This document shows, piece after piece, positions 24,770 to 34,256 of a stretch of DNA of 61,531 nucleotides. The notes below the pieces were generated by a model, which worked only from the letters and a program-made list of their open reading frames with translations, searched no databases and was not told the DNA's origin. Every line of letters starts with the position of its first letter. Position 1 is the first letter of the stretch. Origin of the DNA: Chloroflexota bacterium (GTDB lineage Bacteria; Chloroflexota; Anaerolineae; Anaerolineales; UBA4823); the NCBI GenBank assembly GCA_020349245.1, contig CP070764.1, positions 771,933 through 833,463 on the forward strand, in the 5' to 3' direction. The translations under genes and the position numbers were made by a program.

Positions 24770-25498
24770 TTATTTAATTTCCCATAACCTGCTGAATGTC
24801 TCTTGCAGTCGCTGGCTGAGCAGGTCGCCACCGTGGGTGGTCACATCATCCTCATTTTCGAATACTACATATGGAACCTGGAAACTGCCCACGCTGAGAT
24901 ATTTCGATGATTGCGCGGCCATAATCATTTCATGCCAATCATCTGTTCGATATAATCGTTCCAATTTCTCATCTTCTAGGCTGTGCTCCAGGATGCTATC
25001 CGGACGCTGTGGATTATAACGCAAGCGGTTTTTCCGCTGGGATTCCTCGTAAGAGACGTCCACATAAACAACCCCGGCTTCCGACAGGATTTCTTCTGAA
25101 AGGTGTTTGAAAGCTTGGGTATATCCTCCATGCTGGCTGCCCCTGGAGAACTCGACGATGGTGGTCTTCGATTGGTGGTACGCCGGGTCATCCCTAAGAC
25201 GCTTGTGGTATTCCAGGCCAATTCTTCCGATCAATACATCCCATAGATAAGGATACTTGAAATATCCATCTCCATCGGTATGCAAGCGGGGTTTTGAGAA
25301 CTTCTTTTCCAAGATCAAATCTTCCTCAAACCATGTCCAGAGCATTGGAAAATCGTCGATCACATCCAATTCTCCTAGGTGAAATCTCTCCCGGCGGCTG
25401 GTTAAATCTACACCATGCAAGAAATCGGTAATTTCGCTCTTACCAGCAGCTGGACGTCCCAGCAGGATGATGACTTTGAAGTGTGCGTGGTTTTGCAT
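24770..25498 (-). CDS. P-loop nucleotide kinase-like protein
   Basis: A 242-residue protein starting with a Walker A strand, VIILLGRPAAGKSEI (about residues 7-21), followed by a long helical middle and a second strand pair, TTIVEFSRGSQHGGYTQ and GVVYVDVSYEES, then a basic RKNRLRYN helix of lid type. This is the layout of adenylate- or zeta-toxin-like small-molecule kinases, but I do not recognise the substrate. The start at 25498 is favoured by GGAG six bases upstream; in-frame starts at 25510 and 25609 add unconserved-looking residues, and the longest runs into the terminator region. Separated from the cold-shock gene by a strong terminator, so independently transcribed. Confidence 0.7.
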   Translation of the reverse strand: MQNHAHFKVIILLGRPAAGKSEITDFLHGVDLTSRRERFHLGELDVIDDFPMLWTWFEEDLILEKKFSKPRLHTDGDGYFKYPYLWDVLIGRIGLEYHKRLRDDPAYHQSKTTIVEFSRGSQHGGYTQAFKHLSEEILSEAGVVYVDVSYEESQRKNRLRYNPQRPDSILEHSLEDEKLERLYRTDDWHEMIMAAQSSKYLSVGSFQVPYVVFENEDDVTTHGGDLLSQRLQETFSRLWEIK

Positions 25499-25612
25499 GG
25501 AATGCTCCATTGATGCCTGTCTTAATAGGGAGATTATCCCAAATAATCGGGATTCAGACCAGCTCTCCCCCAGATTTTGAAGGATACTTGCGGCAACAAA
25601 TTCTTGCATGAA

Positions 25613-25644
25613 AAAATGCCCCGCTAGTAGATGCGGGGCATTTT
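25613..25644 (-). terminator. Intrinsic terminator downstream of the cold-shock gene
   Basis: A perfect 12-bp stem, AAAATGCCCCGC and GCGGGGCATTTT, with an 8-nt loop, ends 21 bases after the csp stop codon. On the minus strand the stem runs into a T-rich stretch (TTTTTT within the arm and beyond). Confidence 0.9.
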
Positions 25645-25665
25645 ATTCTGTAACCTTGAAAACAT

Positions 25666-25878
25666 TTAGTTCAAAGGTGTTACGTCAGCAGCTTGTAATC
25701 CCTTGGGACCTTCTTCGATGGTGAATTCCACTTTCTGCCCTTCAAACAGGTTGCGGAAACCATCCGCGTTGATGGCGGTGTAGTGGACAAAGACATCTGG
25801 TCCTTCTTCCTGAGAGATGAAGCCATATCCCTTGCTACCATTGAACCAATTGACTGTGCCGATGATACGTTCTGACAT
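25666..25878 (-). CDS. csp: Cold-shock-domain protein (CspA family)
   Basis: 70 residues, the usual size for a single cold-shock domain. RNP1 (KGYGFI) and RNP2 (VFVHY) are intact, with the opening [14 protein letters not shown] and closing [10 protein letters not shown]. Such proteins bind single-stranded RNA/DNA and melt mRNA structure; some act as antiterminators. AAGGAG precedes ATG by seven bases, and a perfect 12-bp palindrome TCTTACGTAAGA (25896-25907) sits just upstream. The gene lies behind a consensus promoter with a leader of about 140 nt containing a terminator-like hairpin, so attenuation control is possible. Confidence 0.95.
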   Translation of the reverse strand: MSERIIGTVNWFNGSKGYGFISQEEGPDVFVHYTAINADGFRNLFEGQKVEFTIEEGPKGLQAADVTPLN

Positions 25879-25946
25879 TTACTTGCTCCTTCTTTTCTTA
25901 CGTAAGATTTATTAGGAATGGGCAGCTTCCTGATAAGAGCATTCAT

Positions 25947-25980
25947 TAAAAAATGACCCAGGACTTACGCCTTGGGCCAT
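25947..25980 (-). terminator. Terminator-like hairpin inside the cold-shock leader
   Basis: On the minus strand TGGCCCAAGG pairs with CCTGGGTCA (one bulge, one wobble) around a CGTAAGT loop and is followed directly by ATTTTTTA. It lies about 40-70 nt after the predicted transcription start and about 70 nt before the csp start codon. It could attenuate csp or end a small leader RNA. Confidence 0.6.
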
Positions 25981-26025
25981 CGTCCTACTCAATAATCAGT
26001 AACATACCGACATTCTAACTCGGCG

Positions 26026-26054
26026 ATCATACCAGCATATGGCGAGCTTGTCAA
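26026..26054 (-). promoter_or_regulatory. Consensus sigma-70 promoter for the cold-shock transcript
   Basis: On the minus strand, -35 TTGACA (26054-26049), a 17-nt spacer and -10 TATGAT (26031-26026). The transcription start is predicted near 26019, giving a leader of about 140 nt before csp. Confidence 0.8.
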
Positions 26055-26059
26055 ATGCA

Positions 26060-26428
26060 ATTTTTAACTCCAGATACTTGAGTTGATCTATCTCATAGCT
26101 TCGAGCAGGACCAAGGATTTTAGATCATTTCAAGCTGTGGATTCAAAACTTACTTGGAGAATTTGAGGTAATAATCAAACCAGAGCAAATTCAACTGTAA
26201 CAAGCCATAAACCGGATGCACTATGCGAGTAGATTGAATTTCCTTCAATAGTTGCAGACCTTATTTGAAAATCGAGGTTGTGCTTATTAAGCAGAGGAAG
26301 ATAACATATTCATTTTGGGCGAATAAAACAACCATCCTCTCCAAGTGATTGGCGAGTGATGGTTGATGAACCAGTTTCTAGTTAGATTAAATCTGTTTTA
26401 GATCGCCAATCGATCCTCAAATCCCGCT
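26060..26428. other. Intergenic stretch with no recognisable gene
   Basis: AT-rich and without protein-like frames, strong hairpins or repeats by eye. It separates the divergent cold-shock and NfeD-type genes. Confidence 0.4.
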
Positions 26429-26434
26429 TATAAT
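26429..26434 (+). promoter_or_regulatory. -10 box placed for a leaderless transcript
   Basis: A perfect TATAAT ends eight bases before the ATG at 26443, so transcription would start at or within about two bases of the start codon. No Shine-Dalgarno is present and no good -35 hexamer is seen at 17 nt. Confidence 0.55.
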
Positions 26435-26442
26435 ACCCCTGT

Positions 26443-27774
26443 ATGTTGAAGCGGATATTCATTTACCTTCCAATCTTCTTATTATGCCTGTTGTTTGTAT
26501 TGCCACCAGCTACCTCAGCACAGGATAATGACCAACAGGTGTTGCAACTCACCGTTGAAGGTCCTCTTACACCTTCCGTGCTGGGTTATATAGAGCGCGG
26601 TTTAACCACTGCACAACAAGAAAATGCCCAAGTGCTTATCTTGATGTTGGATACGCCTGGCGGCAGTGTCGATCTGATGAATGAAATCGTCCAGGTGATC
26701 CGCACGAGCAGCATACCTGTCGTGGTATATGTTGCTCCCCAGGGTGCGATCGCGGGCAGCGCAGGTACGGTGATCACCTTGGCCGGGCATGCCTCCGCGA
26801 TGGCACCAGAGACTGCCATGGGTGCCGCCAGCCCAGTTAGTGCTGAAGGTCAGGACCTGGGTGAGACAATTGAAGCCAAGGAAAAGAACATCCTCAAAGC
26901 GCTCGTACGTTCCTTGGCGGAGGGGCGTGGCGAAGAAGCTGTTCGAGTGGCGGAAGAAACTATCGAATCTGCCCATGCAGTCACTGCAAGCGAAGCATAC
27001 CAAATCGGCCTTGTAGACTTCATCGCCGTGAGTGTATCCGATCTCCTGGAAAAGTTGGACGGATACCAGGTGAGCACCATCGATGGCGACGTGACCCTGG
27101 ATACCTCAGATGCAGCAGTGATATCCTTCGAACAAACTTTTATTGAAACCCTTTTAGGCGTACTCACCAACCCCAATATCGTCTTCCTGCTGCTAACTGT
27201 TGGCGTACAGGCTATCCTGATTGAACTTTCCAGTCCGGGTGGCTGGATCGCGGGGTTCATCGGTGCAGTTTGCCTGGCACTGGCTGCTTATGGTTTGGGA
27301 TTTCTCCCTGTCAACTGGTTTGGATTGATTTTCCTGGCAATCGCCTTCGTATTATTTGTCCTGGACATCAAAGCCCCGACCCATGGGGCGTTAACTGCAG
27401 CAGGATTAGCCTCGCTGATCGTTGGTTCACTCGTGCTGTTCAATTCGCCAGGCACGCCAAGCTTCGCCCGAGTTTCAGTCCCCCTGGTGATCGGCGTATC
27501 AATTGCGACAGCCGGCATCTTTTTTATCATACTAACCATCGCTCTCCGGGCGCAAAGAGCTCCGGTTCGCATGGGAGGGGAATCGCTGATCGGACGCACC
27601 GGCTCTGCGCGTACAAATATCTCCCCGGTCGGCACTGTTCAGCTCGGTGGAGAATTGTGGACTGGTGAGCTGGCTAAAGGGGAAAAACCAATCCCGGAAG
27701 GCTCCCCGGTCGAAGTCATCGAAGTTCGTGGGGTTAGAGTCATCGTGAGGGGAGAAAAGCAAGAGGATTCCTGA
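26443..27774 (+). CDS. NfeD-type membrane serine protease (ClpP-class protease plus NfeD domain)
   Basis: A 443-residue membrane protein. It starts with a signal peptide (to about residue 26), then a ClpP-like protease domain (30-215) with LDTPGGSVD, the nucleophile region APQGAIAGSAGTVI and a Lys candidate in EKNILKAL. About five membrane helices (235-370) follow, then a C-terminal OB-fold NfeD domain (LIGRTGSARTNISPVG to the end). In related systems the protease cuts stomatin-like partners and the pair tunes membrane microdomains. No stomatin gene is adjacent here. The start codon has no Shine-Dalgarno and lies eight bases after TATAAT, so the mRNA is probably leaderless. Confidence 0.88.
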   Translation: MLKRIFIYLPIFLLCLLFVLPPATSAQDNDQQVLQLTVEGPLTPSVLGYIERGLTTAQQENAQVLILMLDTPGGSVDLMNEIVQVIRTSSIPVVVYVAPQGAIAGSAGTVITLAGHASAMAPETAMGAASPVSAEGQDLGETIEAKEKNILKALVRSLAEGRGEEAVRVAEETIESAHAVTASEAYQIGLVDFIAVSVSDLLEKLDGYQVSTIDGDVTLDTSDAAVISFEQTFIETLLGVLTNPNIVFLLLTVGVQAILIELSSPGGWIAGFIGAVCLALAAYGLGFLPVNWFGLIFLAIAFVLFVLDIKAPTHGALTAAGLASLIVGSLVLFNSPGTPSFARVSVPLVIGVSIATAGIFFIILTIALRAQRAPVRMGGESLIGRTGSARTNISPVGTVQLGGELWTGELAKGEKPIPEGSPVEVIEVRGVRVIVRGEKQEDS

Positions 27775-28009
27775 TAATCACCAACCTGATCGTTGAAAAT
27801 CAACCAATACGAATAGATAATAGACCAGCAGATTTATTCGCCGTCCCACACATGACGATTTTGCGTGCAAGCTGAACACGAGGCGTTCCCTGCTCATAAA
27901 CTGTAATTAACGTGCTTCTAACAAGCATTGGAATGTTCTGAGGTAGAATTACTCAAATAAGCGGACAAAAAAATCGGGAGAGAATTACTGGTACCCCACA
28001 GGAATCCAA

Positions 28010-28945
28010 ATGCCCCATATACCCACTCGTGATCGAATAAAGTCAAAAAGTGAAAACGCCACACCACTGCGCCGTCCGGAATGGATTAAAGTACGCGCTC
28101 CCTCTGGAGAAACCTATGAATGGCTGCAGGACCTGATGCGCTCCAAAGAACTCCATACAGTGTGTGAAGAAGCGATGTGCCCAAATCTAGGTGAGTGCTG
28201 GGGGGCCGGCACAGCCACCTTTCTCATGCTGGGTGACATCTGTACCCGCACATGTGGTTTTTGTGACATCAAGCGCGGTAGACCAGCCCAGCTGGACTGG
28301 ATGGAACCCGAACGAATTGCCCAAGCAGTCAAAACGATGGACCTAAAACACGCGGTGATCACCAGTGTGAACCGTGACGACCGTAAAGACGGCGGAGCCC
28401 CAATTTTTGCCATGGTGATCCGCAGAATCCGGGAGATCCACCCGGGATGTTCAATTGAAGTCCTGATCCCGGATTTCAAGGGCAGCATTGAAGCTTTAAA
28501 AATTGTCCTGGATGCACGTCCCGAAATACTCAACCACAACGTTGAAACCGTGCCTCGCCTATTCAAGGAAGTCCAACCCCAGGACCGGTACGAGTGGGCT
28601 GCTGCTACCTTGTCCAATGCAAAATTACTCGACCCAGAAGTACTGACCAAATCGGGGATCATGGTTGGACTGGGAGAGAATATTGAAGAAGTACAGGATG
28701 TGATGCGGGACCTTCGTTTCTGGGGGGTAGATATCCTCACAATCGGTCAATATCTGCAACCGAGTAAAAAACACCTGCCCATCTCCCGCTATTACACCCT
28801 GCAGGAATTCGCAGAGCTTCGAGAATTTGGTCGTGAGATTGGATTTCGCTGGGTTGAGAGCGGTCCGCTGGTCCGGTCTTCTTATCATGCTGCTGAACAA
28901 GTGCGTGCATTGAGTAGTGTGCACCGCCAGCTTTACGGCACCTGA
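28010..28945 (+). CDS. lipA: Lipoyl synthase
   Basis: A 311-residue radical-SAM enzyme that inserts two sulfurs into octanoyl chains on lipoyl domains. Both clusters are visible: the auxiliary one as [12 protein letters not shown] (C-x4-C-x5-C, near residue 44) and the SAM-binding one as CTRTCGFC (C-x3-C-x2-C, near residue 79). [20 protein letters not shown] and GEN-type motifs typical of LipA follow, and the C-terminal RSSYHA serine segment that ligates the auxiliary cluster is intact. AGGAATCCAA before ATG is a weak ribosome site. lipB and lplA are not nearby. A bidirectional-looking terminator separates it from the convergent nuo operon. Confidence 0.96.
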   Translation: MPHIPTRDRIKSKSENATPLRRPEWIKVRAPSGETYEWLQDLMRSKELHTVCEEAMCPNLGECWGAGTATFLMLGDICTRTCGFCDIKRGRPAQLDWMEPERIAQAVKTMDLKHAVITSVNRDDRKDGGAPIFAMVIRRIREIHPGCSIEVLIPDFKGSIEALKIVLDARPEILNHNVETVPRLFKEVQPQDRYEWAAATLSNAKLLDPEVLTKSGIMVGLGENIEEVQDVMRDLRFWGVDILTIGQYLQPSKKHLPISRYYTLQEFAELREFGREIGFRWVESGPLVRSSYHAAEQVRALSSVHRQLYGT

Positions 28946-28971
28946 TCAGCTAAACTCCATATATTAATAAC

Positions 28972-29010
28972 AACAGCCCTCCGTGTTGAATTGTTGGAGG
29001 GCTGTTTTAG
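28972..29010 (+). terminator. Intrinsic terminator between lipA and nuoN
   Basis: AACAGCCCTCC (28972-28982) pairs perfectly with GGAGGGCTGTT (28996-29006), 11 bp around a 13-nt loop, followed by TTAGTT on the plus strand. It ends lipA and, since nuoN stops at 29011, probably also the nuo operon from the other side, although the minus-strand T-run is poorer. Confidence 0.85.
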
Positions 29011-30468
29011 TTAGAAGGCTGATATGGCAGCCTGATAAGCCCAATTTAATAAGGGTAGGGAAAACACTCCCAGGAGTATCATTCCTATTCCAGTAACAGC
29101 AGCGGTAAGGTAGAGCCAATTATCCCTTTCGACCTCTGGTTCACCATCGTGCATATACATGAATATCACAACCCGCAAATAGTAATACGCCGAGACCAGA
29201 GAAGTGAGCACCCCAATGATCGCCAGCCAAACAAATCCACCATCGATCACGCTGCGAAAGAGGTAAAACTTACCGATGAAACCCAATGTGGGTGGTATCC
29301 CGGTGAAAGAGAGCATCGAGACAGTCATGATAGCGGCTAAAATGGGGTACTTACGGCCCATCCCGGCATAATCGCTGAGCTGCAAACCCCTCCCCTCAGT
29401 CTTCTCCAGAGCGATCACCACAGCCCAGGCTGCGAAGCTCATGAAAGCATATGCCAGTAAGTACAACAACGCGGCCGCAATTGCGTCATCAATAACTGCT
29501 TCTTGGCCATATGGAACCAGAGCCATAAGGATATACCCTGCCTGGGCGATGCTCGAGTAAGCCAGCATGCGTTTGATATTCGTTTGGGCAATCGCGACCA
29601 CATTCCCCAGGATCATCGTCAAGGCAGCTAATCCCCAAAGAACGTTGGTGAAGTCGATCGCCAGCACACCAAACGAAGTGACAAATAAGCGCATCAAGGC
29701 GGCAAAGCCACCGACTTTCGCACCTACTGCCATAAAAGCCGTTACCGAGGAAGGCGCTCCTTGATAAACATCCGGGGTCCACATGTGAAAGGGGACCGCG
29801 GCAACCTTGAAACCCAGACCAACGAGGATCAAAGCGCCGCCAACAGCCAGCAAAGACAGGTCAGCACTGCCACTCTGAATGGTTTGGAGAACATTGTTCA
29901 ATCCTGTGTATCCGGTTGCCCCAAATATAATTGCGACCCCATATACAACAAATCCACCAGCAAAAGCACCCAACAAGAAGTATTTGATCGCTGCCTCTTC
30001 AGAATCCGAGCGTGGTCGGGCAAAACCTGCCAAAACGTAGAGAGGGATCGAGAGCAGTTCCAAAGCCAGGAAAATTACAATCAGGTCCGCGGCCATCGCC
30101 ATCAAGACCATCCCGCTGATCGAGAACATCAACAGCACATAGTACTCCCCCCGCTGGATTCCCAATCGAGTCAGGTATTCATATGAGAGCAGGATGGCAA
30201 CCACGCCGCTGGTCAGGACCAGTATGGTCAGGAATTGAGAGAAACCATCTACCACCAGCATTCCCCCAAATGCTTCGACATCAACACCAGATTGAGCGAT
30301 CGTGAAGCCCGTGGTGACCAGCAAACCAGCTGCCGCCAGAATCGCAGTCCATGCCTTGCGGTCTTTCGGAATAAATAAATCCACCAACAGGAGTACGCTT
30401 GCCCACAGGATAAGAATACTCAGTGGCAGGATTTTTATCAGGTTGGCAGTTAATTCTCCCAGTGTCAT
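29011..30468 (-). CDS. nuoN: NADH-quinone oxidoreductase subunit N
   Basis: A 485-residue antiporter-like membrane subunit of complex I with about 14 helices. The conserved discontinuous-helix regions and lysines are in place (LLSIPLYVLAGF, FKVAAVPFHMWTPDVYQGAP, INLKRMLAYSSIAQ-like NIKRMLAYSSIAQAGY). It is last of the 14-gene operon. AAGGATTAA precedes ATG, and it lies 19 bases after nuoM. Confidence 0.96.
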   Translation of the reverse strand: MTLGELTANLIKILPLSILILWASVLLLVDLFIPKDRKAWTAILAAAGLLVTTGFTIAQSGVDVEAFGGMLVVDGFSQFLTILVLTSGVVAILLSYEYLTRLGIQRGEYYVLLMFSISGMVLMAMAADLIVIFLALELLSIPLYVLAGFARPRSDSEEAAIKYFLLGAFAGGFVVYGVAIIFGATGYTGLNNVLQTIQSGSADLSLLAVGGALILVGLGFKVAAVPFHMWTPDVYQGAPSSVTAFMAVGAKVGGFAALMRLFVTSFGVLAIDFTNVLWGLAALTMILGNVVAIAQTNIKRMLAYSSIAQAGYILMALVPYGQEAVIDDAIAAALLYLLAYAFMSFAAWAVVIALEKTEGRGLQLSDYAGMGRKYPILAAIMTVSMLSFTGIPPTLGFIGKFYLFRSVIDGGFVWLAIIGVLTSLVSAYYYLRVVIFMYMHDGEPEVERDNWLYLTAAVTGIGMILLGVFSLPLLNWAYQAAISAF

Positions 30469-30487
30469 TTAATCCTTCTTTCGGTCA

Positions 30488-31999
30488 TCATGGCAGTCCA
30501 GCCATCGCAGCAACCTGAATCGACTCGACCAGTTTTGCGACAGATGCTTCCATCAAATTGAAGAATGGTGAGGGATACAAACCAATCCAGAATATGAGCA
30601 CCAGCAATGGAACCAAGGTGATGATTTCCCGCAGATTCATGTCTAAAAGTTTGCGGTTTTCTTCCTTATCCACTGGCCCGAGGAATAATTTTTGGAACAT
30701 ATACAGCAAGTAAATTGCCGCCAAGATCACCCCTACAGCTGCCAGCGCTGCGTACCAGGGATTGTTGAGAACTTTAGAACCAAATGCGCCAAGCAAGATC
30801 GTGAACTCACCGACAAAACCATTCAAACCTGGCAATCCCATGGAGGACAAGGTTACGATCAAGGTCAAAACAGCATAAACTGGCATCACCTTCCATAACC
30901 CACCGAAGGCATCCATATCGCGGGTATGTCGTCTTTCGTAGATCATGCCGACGATTAGAAACAATGCGCCAGTGCTGATCCCGTGATTGATCATTTGTAG
31001 AATGCCACCCTCCACACCTTGTGCGTTGATGGCAAATAAGCCCAGCATGACAAAACCCAGGTGGCTGACAGATGAATATGCCACCAATTTCTTGACATCT
31101 TTCTGGGCATAGGAGACCATCGCGCCATACAGGATGCCAATTACCGCCAGTACGGCAATCCAGGGAGCAAGTTGAACTGAGGCTTGGGGGAACATCGAGA
31201 GATTAAAACGCAGGAAGCCGTAAGTACCCATTTTCAACAAGACACCCGCTAGGATCACTGAACCTGCTGTTGGTGCTTCCACATGTGCATCCGGCAACCA
31301 TGAATGCAGCGGCCACATTGGAACCTTGATGGCAAATGCGGCAGCAAATGCCAGGAAGAGCCAAATCTGGATATTCCCGGGTATTGAGGCATTTGCGACC
31401 AATTCTGGTACCGAGAACGTCCCCTGGCTGATCCCCAGCCACAGGATCGCCAGCAGCATTAAGATCGAACCCGCCATCGTATAGAGGAAAAACTTGACTG
31501 CAGCATAAACGCGATTTGGACCTCCCCAGATACCGATCAAGAAATACATCGGGACAAGCGTGAATTCCCAGAAAATATAGAACAAGAAAAGGTCCAAGGA
31601 GAGGAAAACCCCCACCATGCCAACTTCCAACAACAGGAAGAAGATCATGAATTCCTTGACCCTTTCCTCAACCGCAGTCCAAGTAGAGAGGATCGATATC
31701 GGCGTCAGGAATGTGGTCAAGAGCACCAGTAAAATGCTCATCCCATCGATTCCCATTAAATATGCGATCTCCCAGCCTGCCACCTTTATCCAGGGAATAT
31801 CGACCACCATTTGAAGATCTGGATCAGCCGGATTGAAAAGCACCATCACCCATATGGAAATCCCGAAGGTGATCAACGAAGCAATTAATGCTATCCAGCG
31901 GATGGCTGTTTGTTGTTCCCGGTTAATGAACAGGATCAGCAAAACACCCAGCAGGGGGAAGAACGTGACCAATGTAAGGGGGTGAAGCAAGAAGTCCAT
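30488..31999 (-). CDS. nuoM: NADH-quinone oxidoreductase subunit M
   Basis: A 503-residue proton-channel subunit with about 14 helices. Key features are the conserved glutamate in LLEVGMVGVFLSLD, WELTLVPMY-like WEFTLVPMYFLIGIWGG, KVPMWPLHSWLPDAHVEAP and DVKKLVAYSSVSHLGFV. GAGGACAAGCT precedes ATG. It is separated from nuoL by 78 bp, with no obvious structure in the gap. Confidence 0.96.
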   Translation of the reverse strand: MDFLLHPLTLVTFFPLLGVLLILFINREQQTAIRWIALIASLITFGISIWVMVLFNPADPDLQMVVDIPWIKVAGWEIAYLMGIDGMSILLVLLTTFLTPISILSTWTAVEERVKEFMIFFLLLEVGMVGVFLSLDLFLFYIFWEFTLVPMYFLIGIWGGPNRVYAAVKFFLYTMAGSILMLLAILWLGISQGTFSVPELVANASIPGNIQIWLFLAFAAAFAIKVPMWPLHSWLPDAHVEAPTAGSVILAGVLLKMGTYGFLRFNLSMFPQASVQLAPWIAVLAVIGILYGAMVSYAQKDVKKLVAYSSVSHLGFVMLGLFAINAQGVEGGILQMINHGISTGALFLIVGMIYERRHTRDMDAFGGLWKVMPVYAVLTLIVTLSSMGLPGLNGFVGEFTILLGAFGSKVLNNPWYAALAAVGVILAAIYLLYMFQKLFLGPVDKEENRKLLDMNLREIITLVPLLVLIFWIGLYPSPFFNLMEASVAKLVESIQVAAMAGLP

Positions 32000-32077
32000 A
32001 GCTTGTCCTCGTTCTGAAGTTAGTCACAGCCTTTTTGAAATGCTTCTATTCCGTCCAGGAAAAGAAAGCGGGCTTGT

Positions 32078-34174
32078 TTAGCGTAAAATCAGATAGCCAA
32101 TAATGACGACCACACCAAGTAATACCGATAATGCGTAGTTCCTGACATAACCGGTTTGAATTTTCCGCAGGCTGCCGGCAATGCGTACTGTAACCCTGGC
32201 TATGCCATTGGCGATACCATCAATGAAGCCCAGGTCAAATGCACCCGCCAGGAACCTCGCTGACACTTTAAATCCACGGGCAATAACACTGTCGTGGAAC
32301 CAGTCGTGCCAAAAACGCCAATCAACTGTTTCTGCCAAGAAATGAGATATCCGCACATAAGGATTCAAAATGATTGCTGAATATAACTCATCCACCCACC
32401 ACTTGTTTTCCATCCCGGTAAATATGGGTCCAAGCCATTGCCGCAGTGGATCGTCAGGTCTTTTTGCCGGCGGTAGATCCTGCAGCTGCTTGTATCGCCA
32501 GCTGTAAACGGCCCATGACAAGAAAAGGCCGAAGGCTGCAACCAGTGTGGCGACAATGGCGGTGACAATATTGAACTCAACGGGATGAATGGTCGTCACC
32601 GTGTGTTCGAGCCATTCAGCAAACGAGTGCAGCCGCGGCAGGTTCAGAGTACCACCCACAGCAGAGAAGAATGCCAGCACGATCAGAGGTACCGTGATTA
32701 ATGCCGGATTCTCCTTGGCGTGTTCAGTAGCTTCTGAGCGAGATTTCCCAAAGAAGACCATCAATACCTGCCTGCCCATGTAAAAAGCGGTCAGGAATGC
32801 TGCAAATATTAAAATCCAATAGGCGGGCGGGAAGAGCATCTGCTCCTCCAAGAGGATCTCATCCTTCGACCAGAAGCCGGCAAAGGGAAAAATACCGACC
32901 AGAGCCAGGGAGCCAATTAAATAAACCCAAAAAGTTGTTTTCATCCGGGTGCGCAATCCACCCATGTTGCGCATATCTTGCGGGTCGAATTCGGTTCCCC
33001 CTTTCTTACCTTTGCTATTATGCTCCAAGTGATGGTGACCATGCTCAATTCCCAGGATCACAGAACCTGCACTTAAAAAGAGCAAAGCCTTGAAGAATGC
33101 GTGTGTGACCAGGTGGAACATCCCCGCTGCATAGGCACCAATACCAACTGCGGCGACCATGAAACCCAGCTGGCTTATCGTCGAATAAGCTAAAACCTTT
33201 TTTATATCAAATTGCCCCACGGCGATGGTGGCAGCAAAGAGCGCCGTAATCCCACCAACCAAGGCAACAATATCCTGGGCTTGCTGCACTGTTTCGTAAA
33301 GTGGAAATGAACGGGTGATCAAATACACACCAGCGGTAACCATGGTGGCAGCATGGATCAATGCCGAAACGGGCGTGGGACCTGCCATGGCATCTGGCAA
33401 CCAGACATAGAGGGGGATCTGGGCTGATTTCCCCGCCACGCCAACAAGCATGAGCAGGGTGATCGCCAAGATGACAGATTCTGACACTTGTGCGGATTGG
33501 GCAAATACCTCTCCAAAATTCAAGGAACCGAAAGCCCCAAACATGATAAAAATGGCGATCAGCATACCAAAATCGCCAACACGGTTGGTGATGAACGCTT
33601 TCTTCGCTGCCAGGGCATTTCCGATGCCATCCTTCCCTTTCTCGAACCAAAATCCGATCAGCAGGTAGGAACACAAACCAACACCTTCCCAGCCCACAAA
33701 AAGCATCAGGTAAGAATCCGCGCTAACCAGGACCATCATGGCTGCGATGAATAAATTCATATAAACGAAGAAGCGCCTGTATCGCCCCGGATCGCCTTGA
33801 AAGCGCACATCATCATGCATGTAACCAATCGAGTAAATGTGGATTAACGTTCCGACTCCAGCCACGACCAGCATCATCGTCACGGAGAGCGTGTCAACTT
33901 GAAATGCCCATTCGATCTGCAATTCACCGATACTGATCCAATCCACCAGGGGAACGATCACTTCTTCCGGATGGTTTAGTAAGGAAACACCTAATATCAC
34001 GGCAACAAGGAATGTCAGGCCTGCTGCAATACTGGCGATCCACCCGATGGCTTTCTCCCCTAACCACTTACCAAAGATGATATTGAACAGCAACCCGATC
34101 ACTGGAATAAAAACAACCAGGGGAACGAGATTGAAGAATGTAGGTCCAGATGCAGCTGTTTCGCTCAGGAACAT
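32078..34174 (-). CDS. nuoL: NADH-quinone oxidoreductase subunit L
   Basis: A 698-residue proton-channel subunit. It includes the antiporter core (WEGVGLCSYLLIGFWFEK, GKSAQIPLYVWLPDAMAGPT, DIKKVLAYSTISQLGFM) and a C-terminal extension with the long lateral helix expected for NuoL (roughly residues 540-600), ending in a last membrane helix. A His-rich insertion, EHGHHHLEHNSKGKKGG, lies near residue 375, between two helices. GGAGAGC precedes ATG. Confidence 0.96.
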   Translation of the reverse strand: MFLSETAASGPTFFNLVPLVVFIPVIGLLFNIIFGKWLGEKAIGWIASIAAGLTFLVAVILGVSLLNHPEEVIVPLVDWISIGELQIEWAFQVDTLSVTMMLVVAGVGTLIHIYSIGYMHDDVRFQGDPGRYRRFFVYMNLFIAAMMVLVSADSYLMLFVGWEGVGLCSYLLIGFWFEKGKDGIGNALAAKKAFITNRVGDFGMLIAIFIMFGAFGSLNFGEVFAQSAQVSESVILAITLLMLVGVAGKSAQIPLYVWLPDAMAGPTPVSALIHAATMVTAGVYLITRSFPLYETVQQAQDIVALVGGITALFAATIAVGQFDIKKVLAYSTISQLGFMVAAVGIGAYAAGMFHLVTHAFFKALLFLSAGSVILGIEHGHHHLEHNSKGKKGGTEFDPQDMRNMGGLRTRMKTTFWVYLIGSLALVGIFPFAGFWSKDEILLEEQMLFPPAYWILIFAAFLTAFYMGRQVLMVFFGKSRSEATEHAKENPALITVPLIVLAFFSAVGGTLNLPRLHSFAEWLEHTVTTIHPVEFNIVTAIVATLVAAFGLFLSWAVYSWRYKQLQDLPPAKRPDDPLRQWLGPIFTGMENKWWVDELYSAIILNPYVRISHFLAETVDWRFWHDWFHDSVIARGFKVSARFLAGAFDLGFIDGIANGIARVTVRIAGSLRKIQTGYVRNYALSVLLGVVVIIGYLILR

Positions 34175-34256
34175 GGATTAGCTCTCCAAGTCAGCCAAAA
34201 TGATGATTCGATCAAAAATCCTAATCAATATTTCCAAACCGGTCCGAGTATCCTGC

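Noticed and set aside
29761..30186. 141-codon plus-strand frame within nuoN
   Set aside because: Antisense to a hydrophobic membrane protein; Gln/His-rich composition is what such antisense frames give.
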